Origin: Martensiomyces pterosporus
Taxonomy: Eukaryota; Kickxellomycota; Kickxellomycetes; Kickxellales; Kickxellaceae
Assembly (NCBI GenBank): GCA_025201845.1
Contig: MU604035.1
Location: 1 to 58,180, forward strand
Reading direction: 5' to 3'
Length of the DNA stretch: 58,180 bases
The translations under genes were made by a program, and so were the position numbers. Shown piece by piece: positions 10,214 to 21,700 of the stretch (positions are counted from its first letter, which is position 1; the number at the start of each line of letters is the position of its first letter). The notes under the pieces were generated by a model. The model had not been told where the DNA came from, searched no databases, and saw nothing but the letters and a program-made list of their open reading frames with translations.

Positions 10214-12060
10214 ATAGCATCGCGTGTGCCCCTGTGGCCATGCAATTGCTGAACGTATGCAAGGGGGAACGGGGATGGGAGGGAAAAGAGCGGCCACTAG
10301 TTGTATGCTCCTTGCATCGAATATTGCCGAGGGGAACATTAAACAGGGGTCTTGGTGGACGGTACAGAGGCACAAGCCGCAGTAGCAGCGGAGGATATGC
10401 GAAAGCTGCATGCGAGAGATACTGTGCATCCACGCATAGTGGACATGGGGAAAGCGAGGCTCTGCTCGGCCGATATACCGCTGGGTAAAGACAAGGGAAG
10501 CCATCTGTGGGTGCTTCTTGTGTCTTTGAAGCGCTGCTGCCCGATCAGCCAGGCTGGCGATTAGCCAGTGCTCCCCTCAGCTTGGCTGTGCCAAGTTCAT
10601 TGAGCAGACGAGTAGTACTGTTGCTCGCTTCGCAGCCACTCGCACACGATCATTCGATGGCAATGCCACGTGGGCTTGTAGATCGCGGAGCAAGAAACAG
10701 TGGTGGCTGGCAGCAAAGTTGGCAAGCATAGCGGGAGACAGATCCACCGGCCATTTTATATGGGACTGCGACTCTCGCTGTGCTGATCGCCTTGCCAGTA
10801 CACTGAAGTACCGGTGTGTAGAATAGGCGAAGATCGGCCTTCCTGCGAAGGCTGGTGCAGCCGCATTCTTGTTTTATGCTGCTGCCTCCACGGTACTCGT
10901 TTATTGCTAGCCAAGATCCATGGCCGGCTGCAGCGCAGTACGAGTGTGGATCCCAGGCATATGCGCAGGATGCAGTGCGAATCACACAAGCACAAACATG
11001 GACGCAGGGAGGCGCTGAGAGAGTGCCAGCAGCCAGTGCTCGCTGGGGGCAGCCGCGACATGCACATGCGTGCAGCCTGCACCACAAACCACGTATGTCC
11101 ATATGGAGGGAGCGACGTGCTGCTGCTGCTGCTGCTTCTGCTAAATGCAAAAGAAAGAGAGGTACCACAGCATGTATTGGCTCGGGTCATGCGCCTCGTG
11201 CTGTTTCAGGTTATGAATCTTGGGGGAACGGCCCTAGGCCATTTACTCATTAAATGGCTCAATTGCTGGAATAGAAACCAGGCGAGCTCAAGAGGCATCA
11301 TGGCATGCAAAATGCGTGTGGTTGCGGAGTAGATAGCCCGAAAGATGTAAACTCAGAGACTCCCTCCCCCATCCACCATCTGCGGCTCAGGTATGCCACA
11401 GAGAAATGGCGCCATTCGCCTCCCTGCCCACCTGCCACACTCTGGGCCCAAACTTGCTTTAATGCCAGTTGCCACCAGTGGCACACCGCAGAAAGCCCTA
11501 GCATGCATCTTTGACGGCCAAAATCAGTCTCTTTTCTCTCATTTGCCCTGCACAGCCAGATCCTCCCTTGCGCCAAGACAAACAGCCTATTTATACCTCC
11601 TTCGAATGCTGGCGAAAGCAGCATCAGCTCAGCTTGCAAACCCGTATGTGCGCTGAATAGCACCACTACATCAATGCTGGGATCGACATCCCACGCCTTA
11701 TTCAGAAGCCAGCCTGGTTCAAGCAAGGGGCCCAGTCCCACCGGCATGCCAGCAGCTGTGCACCTCGATGATGTGGTAGTGTATGCGGTTCACAGCTGCA
11801 TGTCTGGCAGATAGGAGCAGCGCAAATCTCCATGCAGATTGCCCCACCCCTTGTCCAACTTGCCATCTACGGTTTAAGGGAGCCAGACACAGAAGGGATG
11901 AAAGCGACAACATCGACATGTAGGCTGGCTTTCCATTCGATGGAGAATCTATTCATCCACCACCGTGCATACATGCGCATGCATGTATGTGCAAATCCCC
12001 TTTGGCGTATTTTCTTTGTAAGATCGGAGATTCTACATCTTTTGCACCTTGAGGACGACG

Positions 12061-12099
12061 ACAACAACAACAAAACAACAACAACAACAACAACAACAA
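12061..12099. repeat. (ACA)n microsatellite
   Basis: Thirteen or so ACA/CAA units with one interruption (an extra A run near 12073), within noncoding sequence. Confidence 0.9.
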
Positions 12100-13062
12100 T
12101 AGAATTATCCATACCGAATATTCTGTTTGAAACCCCCATCTCAGCTACGCCTACACACCACCAAACTTGCTCTATGTGACAACCGCCATCCAACCCACCA
12201 GTGCATACAGACCGAAACATTCATGGCTATGGATTTTGCCGGCTTCAGACACCCATTCGATGTAGAAAATCTGTTTGCTTCATGCACCCCATGTCCGCAC
12301 ATCCACACAATTGCTCTCTGAACATACTCGCTTGCTATTGCTTCTTTTAGACGGACGAGGCTAAACCACAGCAGAGCTGATAAAAAAAAATGACGCCTGT
12401 GAGATGTGCGCCTACCATGCACAACCAATGCACCATCGCAGCAAACACTGATAGCACCACTGTTTTTGCATCTATTTGCCTGCCAAGACCTTAAGAATGC
12501 CTACAAAAAGGTGCATATAAAAGGAAATGATCTATTTTAGCCTCTTCAAAAGACACAGCCATACAGCCTGAAGGGGAGAGGAGGGCCAAAACGTAGAGGG
12601 CGATGCGTATCGCAGCGTGCTTGAGATCTAAGATACACAACGGCCTATGCAGCAGTTTATAAATACGCGTTTTGCCAAGAGCCTAATTATATGCATGTGC
12701 TATTTATAAGCCCATGGGCTAGTGCCATTTGCACCAACATACCAATTTCTAAGTGCTTGAATTGATTTACGAGTTTTGTCCTGCATACAACTAGACAAAT
12801 CAAGAATCTCGCTTCTTCTTTTCGAAAAGCTGAAGCTGCAAAAGACAGATGCGTCTGTAGAGAGGGAAGAGGAGTTGGAGTTGGCGCATGTTCATCGCTG
12901 GCTACATCCGCAGTTTGCCTGCTGCCTTCCGTGCCGAGAAGGGGGAGTGCCGCTTTGCTTTGCGACCATTTCTTTTGTTGTGATTGCCGTGCAAAGAACC
13001 GACAATTGACCTGCATCACATCTGGCATATATTGCACCCATCCCTTCATGCCGCCCTCATAG

Positions 13063-13110
13063 ACACGTACACGCGCATACATGCATGTGTATATGTGTAT
13101 ATATGCACAT
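13063..13110. repeat. 48-bp uninterrupted alternating purine-pyrimidine tract
   Basis: Every step from 13063 to 13110 alternates purine and pyrimidine (mixture of AC, GC, AT and GT dinucleotides). Such tracts favour Z-DNA under negative supercoiling. It lies 236 bp past the stop codon of the C2H2 gene. Confidence 0.8.
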
Positions 13111-13345
13111 CTACACGCACGATTAAGGCATCGATATCGCCTTTTCTAGAGGTGAATCTCGGAAGTAGCACTATGCTCTCCAATCTCTGGGCGCTCCCGC
13201 TGCTGCTGCCATCATTGGAATGTGCTGCTCCTTCGAGTGTTTGGTGGAAGAGTTACATTGTACAATGAGTGAAACATGCAAGAAAAGGGATGCGAGAATG
13301 AAACCAGCTATTAGAGGAGTGATTATTGGTGCTTGCTAGGTGTTT

Positions 13346-14353
13346 TCAGTAGTAGACCATTGGCCCAGCGGCAGCCGGCATGGTTGTCCGCCGAGACATG
13401 TTCATATGTCCGCTGCGCACAACGCCAGGGCCAGCTGCCATGTGAACCGCTGGCAGCCGGTAGTAGACGCTGCGCGGATGGGCCTGAGGCGCGGGAACCG
13501 AAACCGCGGAGCGGGCATATGGGTGCTGGTGATGGATGTGGTGGTGGGCAAGGTGGGGTCCGGCGTAGACAGGGGCACCGTACATGTTCTGGACGGCGTG
13601 GTACGAGTTGGCGATAGCTGCCGAGTCGACAAACACGACCTTGCGAGGGCTTCCATGGCGGCGAGACTTGGAAGAAAGGTGTGTGCGATAGTGCTGCATC
13701 ATGTTGTCCTGGCGGGAGAAGCGGCTGGTGCACCCAGGGAACAGGCAGCGGAAGTTCTTCTCGCCTGTATGGATTCTCTGGTGCCTGGCAAGATGCCCGC
13801 TAGTAGTGAACGCCTTGCCGCAGCCCTGGTGCGAGCACTTGTACTTGCGCTTGGCGGTGGTCTTTGTGCCGGCAGCTGCAGCCACAGGAATACCAGCAAA
13901 GCCCTGGTCGTGGTGGCGGTAGAATGCATGGTGGTGGTTGTGGAGGGCAATGCTGGCGTTGGCCTTCTCCATAGACGGTGACTCGGCGAGACCTGCAGCC
14001 TTGACAAGCGAGGTGAGGGATGGGAGCATGCCTTGGATTGGCTGCGGGGTGGCTGCGCCAGAAGTGGAGTGGGCGCGGTTGTAGCGGCTAAAGTGGGCCG
14101 CATCCAGCTCTGGCGAGAGCCCTGGGACAGAGGATGAGCGCTTGTAATCAGGAGCGCTGTAGCTGCCAGAGTTGTCAGAATCATCAGAATCATTGAGAAG
14201 GCTGACGCTGCTGCCGCTGGCATTCTTGATCGAGAGCGAGGGGGCAGCTTGGCGTGGTGCAGGCTGCATGACATGTCCGCCAGTATAGCATGCAAGACCC
14301 AGGTGAGCCGAAGTCCTTGCGGGGGTGTACGATGGTGTGCTGGAGCTGTTCAT
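13346..14353 (-). CDS. Nrg1-like C2H2 zinc-finger transcription factor
   Basis: This is a 335-residue protein with two adjacent C2H2 fingers. Finger 1 (about 173-195) is CSHQGCGKAFTTSGHLARHQ and finger 2 (about 203-225) includes CLFPGCTSRFSRQDNMMQHY. The pair FTTSGHLARH ... EKNF ... PGCTSRFSRQDNMMQHYRTH is close to the fingers of yeast Nrg1/Nrg2 and relatives, repressors of glucose-responsive and filamentation genes. The rest is low-complexity and Ser/Ala/His-rich, without recognisable domains. The start is taken as the Met at 14353 (MNSSSTPSYTP). A further in-frame Met exists at 14437, but the 28 residues between are encoded by a TG/CA-rich microsatellite and look like 5' UTR. A TATA box lies about 210 bases upstream. 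The gene stands alone between two large noncoding blocks, suggesting extensive regulation. Confidence 0.85.
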   Translation of the reverse strand: MNSSSTPSYTPARTSAHLGLACYTGGHVMQPAPRQAAPSLSIKNASGSSVSLLNDSDDSDNSGSYSAPDYKRSSSVPGLSPELDAAHFSRYNRAHSTSGAATPQPIQGMLPSLTSLVKAAGLAESPSMEKANASIALHNHHHAFYRHHDQGFAGIPVAAAAGTKTTAKRKYKCSHQGCGKAFTTSGHLARHQRIHTGEKNFRCLFPGCTSRFSRQDNMMQHYRTHLSSKSRRHGSPRKVVFVDSAAIANSYHAVQNMYGAPVYAGPHLAHHHIHHQHPYARSAVSVPAPQAHPRSVYYRLPAVHMAAGPGVVRSGHMNMSRRTTMPAAAGPMVYY

Positions 14354-14559
14354 CTTGATGCAAATGGTGTATGAGTGTGTGTACGAGTGTGTGTATGTGT
14401 ATGTGTATGGATGGATGTGAAAGCACTGGGTTGTCAAGATGAGAGGAGAGGAGAGCGCGCGCGCGATTGATTTTTGTTTTGTTGGTCGTCAGAACAGATG
14501 GATGAAAATGGCAGTGAGGATAGGAGATTAGAGGGCTGTCAGGGAGGAGGGAGCCTGGG

Positions 14560-14570
14560 TATTTATATCG
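14560..14570 (-). promoter_or_regulatory. TATA box of the Nrg1-like gene
   Basis: On the minus strand this reads CGATATAAATA, a good TATA element, about 207 bases upstream of the chosen ATG. A GA-rich and a short (GC)n tract lie between it and the start codon. Confidence 0.55.
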
Positions 14571-16241
14571 CCACGGCCCCAGAGAGGCAGAGCAAGGGCT
14601 GAGCGCCTTCTGCGTAGCAAGATTATCAGTCCACTCTCTTGCGGCAGGAGCCAATGCAGCCCACGGCACTCCTCCAACCCGCGCAAAGCACGAGAATAAT
14701 CCAGGCAGGAAAGCAGCCAGGCGCACCGGCATGCACTCGCAGCGCTAGCATATTTCCTGCCCCTCCAGGAAAGAGACAGGAGAGCTAATGCGAGGCAAGA
14801 GAGGAGGGGGGCTGCAGGGGTGGGGCACTGATGGGGGGGTGCCAGTCGCTGCCGAAGGGGGTGAGGCTGCAAACACTGCAGTGTGGCAGTGCTGCTGCTC
14901 ATTGGCAGGCGGGAGTGAGGGGATGGAAGTGGCGGGCGAGTAAGAAGGAGCGCAAACACCCCCTCCCTTCATTGATTCCCGCCTGCGCATGCGCTGCTGC
15001 CCATTTGCCACCTCTGCCCCCTGTTTTAGAAGTCTTGGCAAGAGGCGATGCCGTCCATGCCAGTGCGCGCATACTTGTAAAAAAAAAAAATAGTCGGAAG
15101 AGCCTCGCCTGGCCACTGTTTGCGCACCTGCCTTGGCTTTTCTACACCTTTTCTTTTGCAATCTCGATTCCCGTCTGCCAAGGCGTCAAGGTCCCCTCTG
15201 CTTCTATCTTTGGCACTTCTTTTAGGATGGCCTAGAGCTGCAATCATTCTGCGATATCCTCACAGCATAGACGGGAGCAGGAAAATGGGCGCCAGCTATT
15301 CCTGGCACATCCATATCCCAGAAGCCTCCCTTGCGAATGTGCCTGTATTCTCATTTTCGTGCGTGCAGTGCCAAGAGGTCTAATTAAGGAAGCACGTATA
15401 TCCTCAGCGGCTAAATCTTGGCGTAACAAGGGTGCAACCATGGAACGAAAAGCCCATTGCCTGCTTGCATTTCCAAGCACCTATAGACAGCAGCAACACC
15501 AGCGAAGGCTACACAATTAATGCATGCCTGACTGAGGGGATGACTACAAACAAGAAAAGTGGCTCATGCGAGCTGCCTGTATGCCGCACACCCTACGACG
15601 GCCGAGTACCTTGCTGCGCCTGACGCCAGGCGCACGCTTTTCACAGTGCCGGCACCCGAGGTACCAACCTTTTCAGTCCCGCATGGCGGTATCAATTTAA
15701 TTGAGCCACCCTTCCCTGATGGCTGGCAGCTGACTTGCTGGTTAGCTAGTCCACCCAATCCCCTATTTTTTTGCCCGTCTCTTTTATTCAACCGGCATAT
15801 GCATTAATCACCTGTGTAGTCTCACAGCTAAGCAAGAGCGAGCGTGGAACCAAAGTGGCAGAATGTGGAAAAGCTGGTCATACCAGCAGCCCTAGCTGTG
15901 GCTGTATAGGAACGCAACTGTGCTTTCATGTCGCACGCACACAAACTCTAGCAGTCGTTTCAAGTGCAAATACTCGCTGTGATATGCTGGTTAGCAGCGG
16001 AATTGCCAGCCGCGTCTCCTTGCTTCAGGCTCTTATCTGCTTGCATGAATACCGCCCGTCCCTCTCGTTCTCTGTCGCCGGGTAAAAAAAAATGGCCTGG
16101 CAATCCCACCCACTGACTTGAAAGTGTGGCTCATATCCCGAGAGGCTGCCACTCTTGTGCGGCGTAGCCACAAAAGCAATAGAGTGGATCCTTCGCGGTG
16201 CAAGAACCGCCAAATCGAAGCGATATAGGCCCAGTGCACTG

Positions 16242-16244
<3 letters not shown>

Positions 16245-16274
<30 letters not shown>
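16245..16274. repeat. (CT)15 microsatellite
   Basis: Thirty bases of perfect CT dinucleotide repeat in noncoding sequence. Confidence 0.95.
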
Positions 16275-16276
<2 letters not shown>

Positions 16277-17428
16277 GCATCTTCAGCAGCTCCAAACGGC
16301 TACTCCGTGTGGCGTTGCTGATATAATTTTCATCCCCTGGAAAGAGCATGCAGCCCTTTTCAAGTGTGAAGCGTGTCCTGTGCAACGCTACAGCAGCTGG
16401 CAGTGGCAGTATCGCTTTGTCAGCCTGCTTAACCAAAAACATGGATTGCAATGACCTGAGCATATACTAGCCAGCGAGGCTGAGCATCTCTACCAACAGA
16501 CACCTCCCTGAAATGCTCTCAGCTAGCCATGTATTTCTTATTTTCTTTATCTCATCATGGCCATGAGCTGGCTCAAGCTGTATTGAGGATGTGCTCATTG
16601 CATTCTTATATTAACATAAGGACTTTCAATGAGCGTGCAGTTGGTATTTCTGTGTTTTTAGTAACTTTTAGTTCCCTTTCAAGCTCTGTCCAGTTTTTAA
16701 AGGCAACGACACGGTTGCGTATCCTTGCAGCCGACGGTGCCACAACATGCTCGTTAGTGCTGCCAGCACCTAACCTCCATAATGCCGGAATCATGAGTGT
16801 CAGCAAGTCCATCTGTCATGCCATAGCCCGTGTCTAAGACAGTTTGCTGGTTGTGGCATAAGACACATTTAGCTTGCCTTGAGGGACTGCTCAATCAGCA
16901 AAGCCGTGCTGCAGCGTACCATTAAACTATGATAAACACCACATTCTACACGCTCAAGGAGTCCCACATATAGAGTATGAGCCTGGTATATACCTCCTTC
17001 TCTGTTTATTCAATTGGCAGCCAAAGAGGCGCTCATGCACACGCACATCTCCTCGCCCGCATCTGTCTGCCTCTTCCATCTTGTGAAAACTTCTTTTGGG
17101 CACTTGTAGTTTCCTCAGCATTGAAATCTTGAAATCTTGCCATTTATCCTTGTCAAACAGGCGAGCCTTTGAGCTGGTCATTTTAGTCAGGCTGTAGCCA
17201 CTGTTTAGGGCGGAGAGCCGCTACAAACACAGGGTGCTGAAGCCTGGATGCGGGATCGTGTTCCATTTGACCAATTCGTTATTGCCACCGTACTGGCATC
17301 ATTTGAATGTTTTATTCCCCACACTCACTTCACTACTGGCAATGCCATTGGGGCTGCTAAGCACTCGTCAGCGGTAGCAGTGCCTAAATAATCTGAATCA
17401 ATAGGCTATAATATTGCTTCGGGAAACA

Positions 17429-17538
17429 GCGAATTCAATCGGTTCGGGGGTCTAGCTCAGATGGGAGAGCGCGCGCTTAGCATGCGCGAGGTACTGGGAT
17501 CGATACCCAGGTCCTCCAGAGCACCGATTGAATTTCGC
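17429..17538. repeat. Inverted repeat flanking tRNA-Ala
   Basis: Left arm AATTCAATCGGT (17432-17443) and right arm ACCGATTGAATT (17523-17534) are perfect 12-bp reverse complements. With one bulged T the match extends through GCG/CGC. The arms are 2 and 4 bases from the ends of the mature tRNA, so leader and trailer of the precursor could pair into a long extension of the acceptor stem. Confidence 0.9.
17446..17518 (+). tRNA. tRNA-Ala (anticodon AGC)
   Basis: This is a 73-nt, intronless tRNA gene. The acceptor 5' strand is GGGGGTC and the 3' strand GTCCTCC with discriminator A. It is paired except for a T-T opposition at 6:67 and one G-T at 3:70, the wobble pair that is the alanine identity element. 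The D arm begins TAGCTCAG. The anticodon loop is CTTAGCA with AGC at 17479-17481, in a GC-rich stem. The T stem CTGGG/CCCAG encloses ATCGATA; A54 is seen in tRNA-Ala of several eukaryotes. The A-box (TAGCTCAGATGG) and B-box (GGGATCGATACCC) promoters are internal. A T4 run at 17539-17542 can end Pol III transcription. The gene is enclosed by an inverted repeat (separate entry). Confidence 0.95.
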
Positions 17539-18795
17539 TTTTGCTTTTTGCCTCTCGTAGCGCAGGAAACCGGAATGGGAGGTTTGCGGTGGCTGCTGTC
17601 CGCGATGACGCTCGCTGCGGTTCGGCTTGAGCCGAAGTGCGCAACATGTTTGATTTTGATTTTTGCACTCTTTGCAAATGTTCCACATTGGCTTTTGTTG
17701 AGAAAGCGAAGGTGGGTTCTGTGGGTGCTATCGCTGGCGTTGGGCTCAGCGGGAAAGGAAAAGAAAACGCCTCATCGGCTGCAGGTTCCAGACACCAGGT
17801 ATTGTGTAGAATTTGTCCCGGTGCCCGTGGCATCGCCATACCTTTTGCACCTCTTGTCGCCACACACGGAAGAGGCCGCTGTTGGTGATGGCAGCAGGGC
17901 AATAGAAGGGTGGAGCAAGAGAATGGGCGAGAGATCTGGTGCGCCAATCAGTTCATTATCTCTCTCCTTGCGCGGGCTGGTTGCAAGGCGTGTCTGCTTT
18001 TTGCGGACGGATCAAATAGACACAAAACACGTCGAGACGCATCTCTGCCAGTGCCGCATTGTATCAATTTCAGATACCACACGCAAAGTGCTACCAGTTG
18101 GCATAGATGGAGGGGGTCGCCTATCAGCATTCGGCAACCAGCTTTGCGCCCAAGATGGGATGGCATTTAAGCACTCCTGGAGGCTGCATCGTTGCTGCTG
18201 CCACTGCAGCTTCTTTTCGCTGTTGCTGCTGCTGACGCCGGCGCTGACGTTGGTGCTGCTTTCCTGGCGGAGAAAGAGTGCTTTTGCAAGAGGCGGCGGG
18301 TGTCTGCTGTGTCACTCATTCTTTTGGCATCCATCGCCACGAGGGAGGGGCAGAGAATAAGGGGAGTGGGTTGACAGGCCCTCATATCCAGCTTTTAATT
18401 GGCTGATTGGCTCAAGTCCTTTTCCCCTTTCGTCTGCCTTTTTCCTCTCAGCTCCAACATTTGGCGTTGGGCTCAACAACTATTGACATTTGGCTGGGCG
18501 AGATTTTGGATACATCTCTTTTCCTTAGCATTTAGACATTTTATATATTAAGCCCGCCGACCTCCCCCACCCAGCACCACATAGTTTCTATTGTCTGTCT
18601 ACCCCTTGCTATTTTGAATTTCAAAATACGCATACACCGGGCCTTTCTTTTTGCTGTTGCACACACCCAAACACGTCGCTGCAGGCAGGCCCTCTTAGAC
18701 AGACGGGGCTTTCTAACCATCCATCCCGTCGCCATCCCACCCACTCCAAGGAGCAGGGAAAAATAATCAATCAAATAGTGGACGAAAATATTGAA
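17519..18795. other. Intergenic between tRNA-Ala and SNT2
   Basis: A 299-codon frame runs through the tRNA into this region but has no protein-like composition. The last 400 bases are C/T-rich, as in other promoter/5' UTR regions of this window. No gene was seen. Confidence 0.55.
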
Positions 18796-21700
18796 ATGTC
18801 CAAACAGCTAGCGCTGCCGAATTCAGACTCTTCGCTGCCGACACCGCCTGCCAGCATAACCATATCTGGCGGCACTGTCATCGCTGTCGATGGTAAGCGA
18901 TTGGCACCCTCTTTCCATGTGTATATGCTCCTCCTCTCCGCGCCCTTTCTTGAATTCGAAAAATGAAATAGCGCCAAGGCCATACCAAGCACGGCTCTTG
19001 CCAGCATGCACGCGTCATCCTGGAGCCAGCATCAGCCAGCCGCTCTTTCGTGCTATAGCTGGCACTGGTATTCCGCCTGTTTTGTCGCGCTTACTGTTGT
19101 TGGCCAACGTGCTGTAAACACATCTGCAGCCAAAAATGCATGTCCATTCCCTACCAAATATTGCGTTTCCTCTCTATCCTTCTGCCATTGCCAAAAGGGT
19201 GAAACAAAAAGAGATGCGTGCAGTTGCCAGAGCCAGCACGTATCTCGTTAATCCTTCATGGCTCTTTTCGCTCTCTCAGTTGTCACCTACATCTTGACAG
19301 CGCCTCGACCCGGTGTCTCGTGCTCATCAACCCAGGAGGGCTCGCCACAGACACACATGTCGCATGTATTTCTCATGTGGCAGAGTGCCATACGCACAGC
19401 ATTTGCCCTGCGGGCTGGGCACGGGAAATGCTCTTGAGCAAACAGAAAGCTGTTTGCATACTTGTCCCAGACACCGAAAAATAATCCTCGAATTTGCACC
19501 TCTCAACGCTACGCCCTCTCTCTGCATTCTAAAACACTTGATAGACTATGTGTATCTACTGCCAGAGTACCCCGAAGAGCCCTACTACATTGGCCGTGTC
19601 ATGGAGTTTGTGTATGTGCCGCGTGTCCGCCAACCAAAGCCATTGCTGTCCATGACCAGTCACCAGAAGTCCGCAGCTGACGGGCAGCTGCACCAAAAGA
19701 AGGAGGAATCCGCCTCTTCCGCGCCATCCGCTCAGCTGCGCGCACGCCTTGCTTGGTTCCAGCGGCCGCGAGATCTGCCAGTCACACGCGTCCGCGCCAA
19801 GGACATGCGCCTTCTCGTAGCCACCATGCACTCAGACCTCAACCCAGTCTCGGCAATCAAGGGCAAGTGCTTCGTCAAGCACACATGTGAGATTCCTGAC
19901 CTCAATGCATGGAAGGCCAAGCCTGACCACTACTACTACGCACAGCTCTTTGACCGCTACAGCACTCGTCTGTACGACATAATTCCCGTATCGCAAATCC
20001 GCAATGCTCCCCAAGAGGTTCTGCAAAAGCTGCACGACACCTACCAGTTCATCTTTGCAGAGCCGCAAAAAATCTCGGATCTGGTCAATACGCGTCGCGC
20101 TTGCATCGTGTGTGCCAAGTGGTGCAGCATCAACGAGTCGCTCAAGTGCTCCATCTGCGAAAAGCACTACCACATGCAGTGCTTGGACCCCCCGCTTTCG
20201 CGCAAACCGACAAAGGGATATAGCTGGCAGTGTGCGGCTTGCTTGCGCCGCATTCAGGAGCAAAGGGTGAAGGCGTCTGAGGAGCAGCCAGCAGTGAGCG
20301 ACGTCGGTGACCGGAAGCGCTCCACTCGGAACAGCTCTGCTGACGATTTTGCCATTTCGCTGCGCTCCTCATCAGCAACAGCCGCAGTCACATCCTCTTC
20401 TGCAGCACATCCAGCAGCAGCAGCAGCAGCAGCAGCTACGGCCTCGGATACAGAGTCTCGCTCAGGAAGCAAGCGCATCAAGCTCTCGCATGGCGACTCT
20501 AAGCTCTACTCTGATGGATCTGCCACACCTGTGCATCGCCCTAAAAACCGCGGCCTGTGGCCATTCCGCTACTTTGGCATCAACACCAACATTGACGATG
20601 TGCTGCATGACGACGAGCGCATCTACCCGCGTGCGGTGAGCCGTATTGGCCCTAAGTACCAAGCAATAGTTCCCGACATGGTGTCCCCCAGCGGGTCTGA
20701 ACTCGACAAGGAGCTCGCCCAAAAGCACGCAGGGCTCCAAAGCACTGCCGAGGGTCAGGAGAAAGAAGAGGGCGGCGAGGGAGCAGCAGCTGGAGCCACA
20801 CACGCGCTGCGTGAGAGCACATCAAGTTCGCGCGAAGCCGCAACAGGTGCTGGTGGTCGCAGTGGCGGCAGCCATGGAAGTGGTGCCAATGGCAGCCACC
20901 ACTATGCTCACCGTGGAAAGGACAGCGGAGGCGGTCGCTGGCACACCAAGAACGCAGAGCAGCTTGACCGCATGTGGGATGAAATCGAGCTTCAGCGGGG
21001 CAACCGCAACGAGCAGGTCTTCTTCAAGCAGCCCGATTTTCTCCCAGACGAAGAGCTGGACATGTACTTCAAGGCCATCGTGCCCTTCTTGCGCAGGCAC
21101 TTTGAAAGCGTCCAGGATCTCACACTGCTCGATTGCCAAGACGCGGCGCTACACGGCTTGGCACTACACGGATACGACGTCGAGGAAGCCCTGATTTCGA
21201 TCCCCGACTGCCCCGAAAGCTACATACGCCAGCGCGACCCTGGCGATAATTGGGAACCTGGCAGCGTGGAGAAATTCGACGAGTGCATGCGCGAGTACGG
21301 GTCCAACCTGCAGTCTATCCACAACGCCATGCCCGAAAACACGCGGCGCGCAATTACACTGCACTACTACCTCGTGCGCCCCACGGAGCGTGGCAAGCAC
21401 CTTCTCGAGGCATACGACAACCGCAATCACGCTGGCTTGAGGCGCCCCAACCTTGGCCAGGGAGAGAGCGCAGTCAATGTACATCACGAAATTGCCTCCG
21501 ACGCTGGTGTTAGTAATGCAAACACGCCGGCTAGCTCTCCACGCAGCACTGGCATGGTGACGCGCGACCATACAGGCAAATACAGCGACCCCTCAGAGAG
21601 AACTCTGCCGCGTTGTCTCAACTGCCAAAGAGACCGTGCCTCGCGCTGGTTCCCAGCTCCGCTCGAGCTCACTGTCTATAATACCAGGAGCTCAAAGGGG

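Larger units (their letters stand above)
8767..13345. other. 4.6-kb gene-free region between convergent genes
   Basis: I found no frame with protein-like composition or family similarity on either strand. Contents: AT-rich patches (for example 9590-9720), simple repeats, a near-perfect palindrome (10194-10213), an (ACA)n tract (12061-12099), a cluster of TATA-like boxes (12516-12708) and a 48-bp alternating purine-pyrimidine run (13063-13110). It lies between the 3' ends of the Mit_KHE1-like gene and the C2H2 gene, so it is far longer than convergent gaps elsewhere in the window (145-235 bp). An unannotated noncoding transcript or a decayed element is possible. Confidence 0.6.
14354..17445. 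other. 3.1-kb upstream region of the Nrg1-like gene, no genes seen
   Basis: No convincing coding frame. The first 200 bases are the 5' UTR (TG-rich and CT-rich) and the TATA box. Beyond that are simple repeats and unremarkable sequence up to the tRNA. It is probably a long control region, or holds noncoding RNA that cannot be recognised by eye. Confidence 0.55.

Noticed and set aside
9875..10504. A 209-codon frame on - in the gene-free region
   Set aside because: Cys/His/Ser-rich without hydrophobic pattern, no plausible start context, no similarity to known families.
14354..14437. Upstream in-frame Met of the Nrg1-like gene
   Set aside because: The added residues come from a TG/CA microsatellite and are Tyr/Thr/His repeats typical of translated leader.
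17461..18360. A 299-codon frame on + beginning inside tRNA-Ala
   Set aside because: It overlaps the tRNA and has no recognisable domain or conserved composition.
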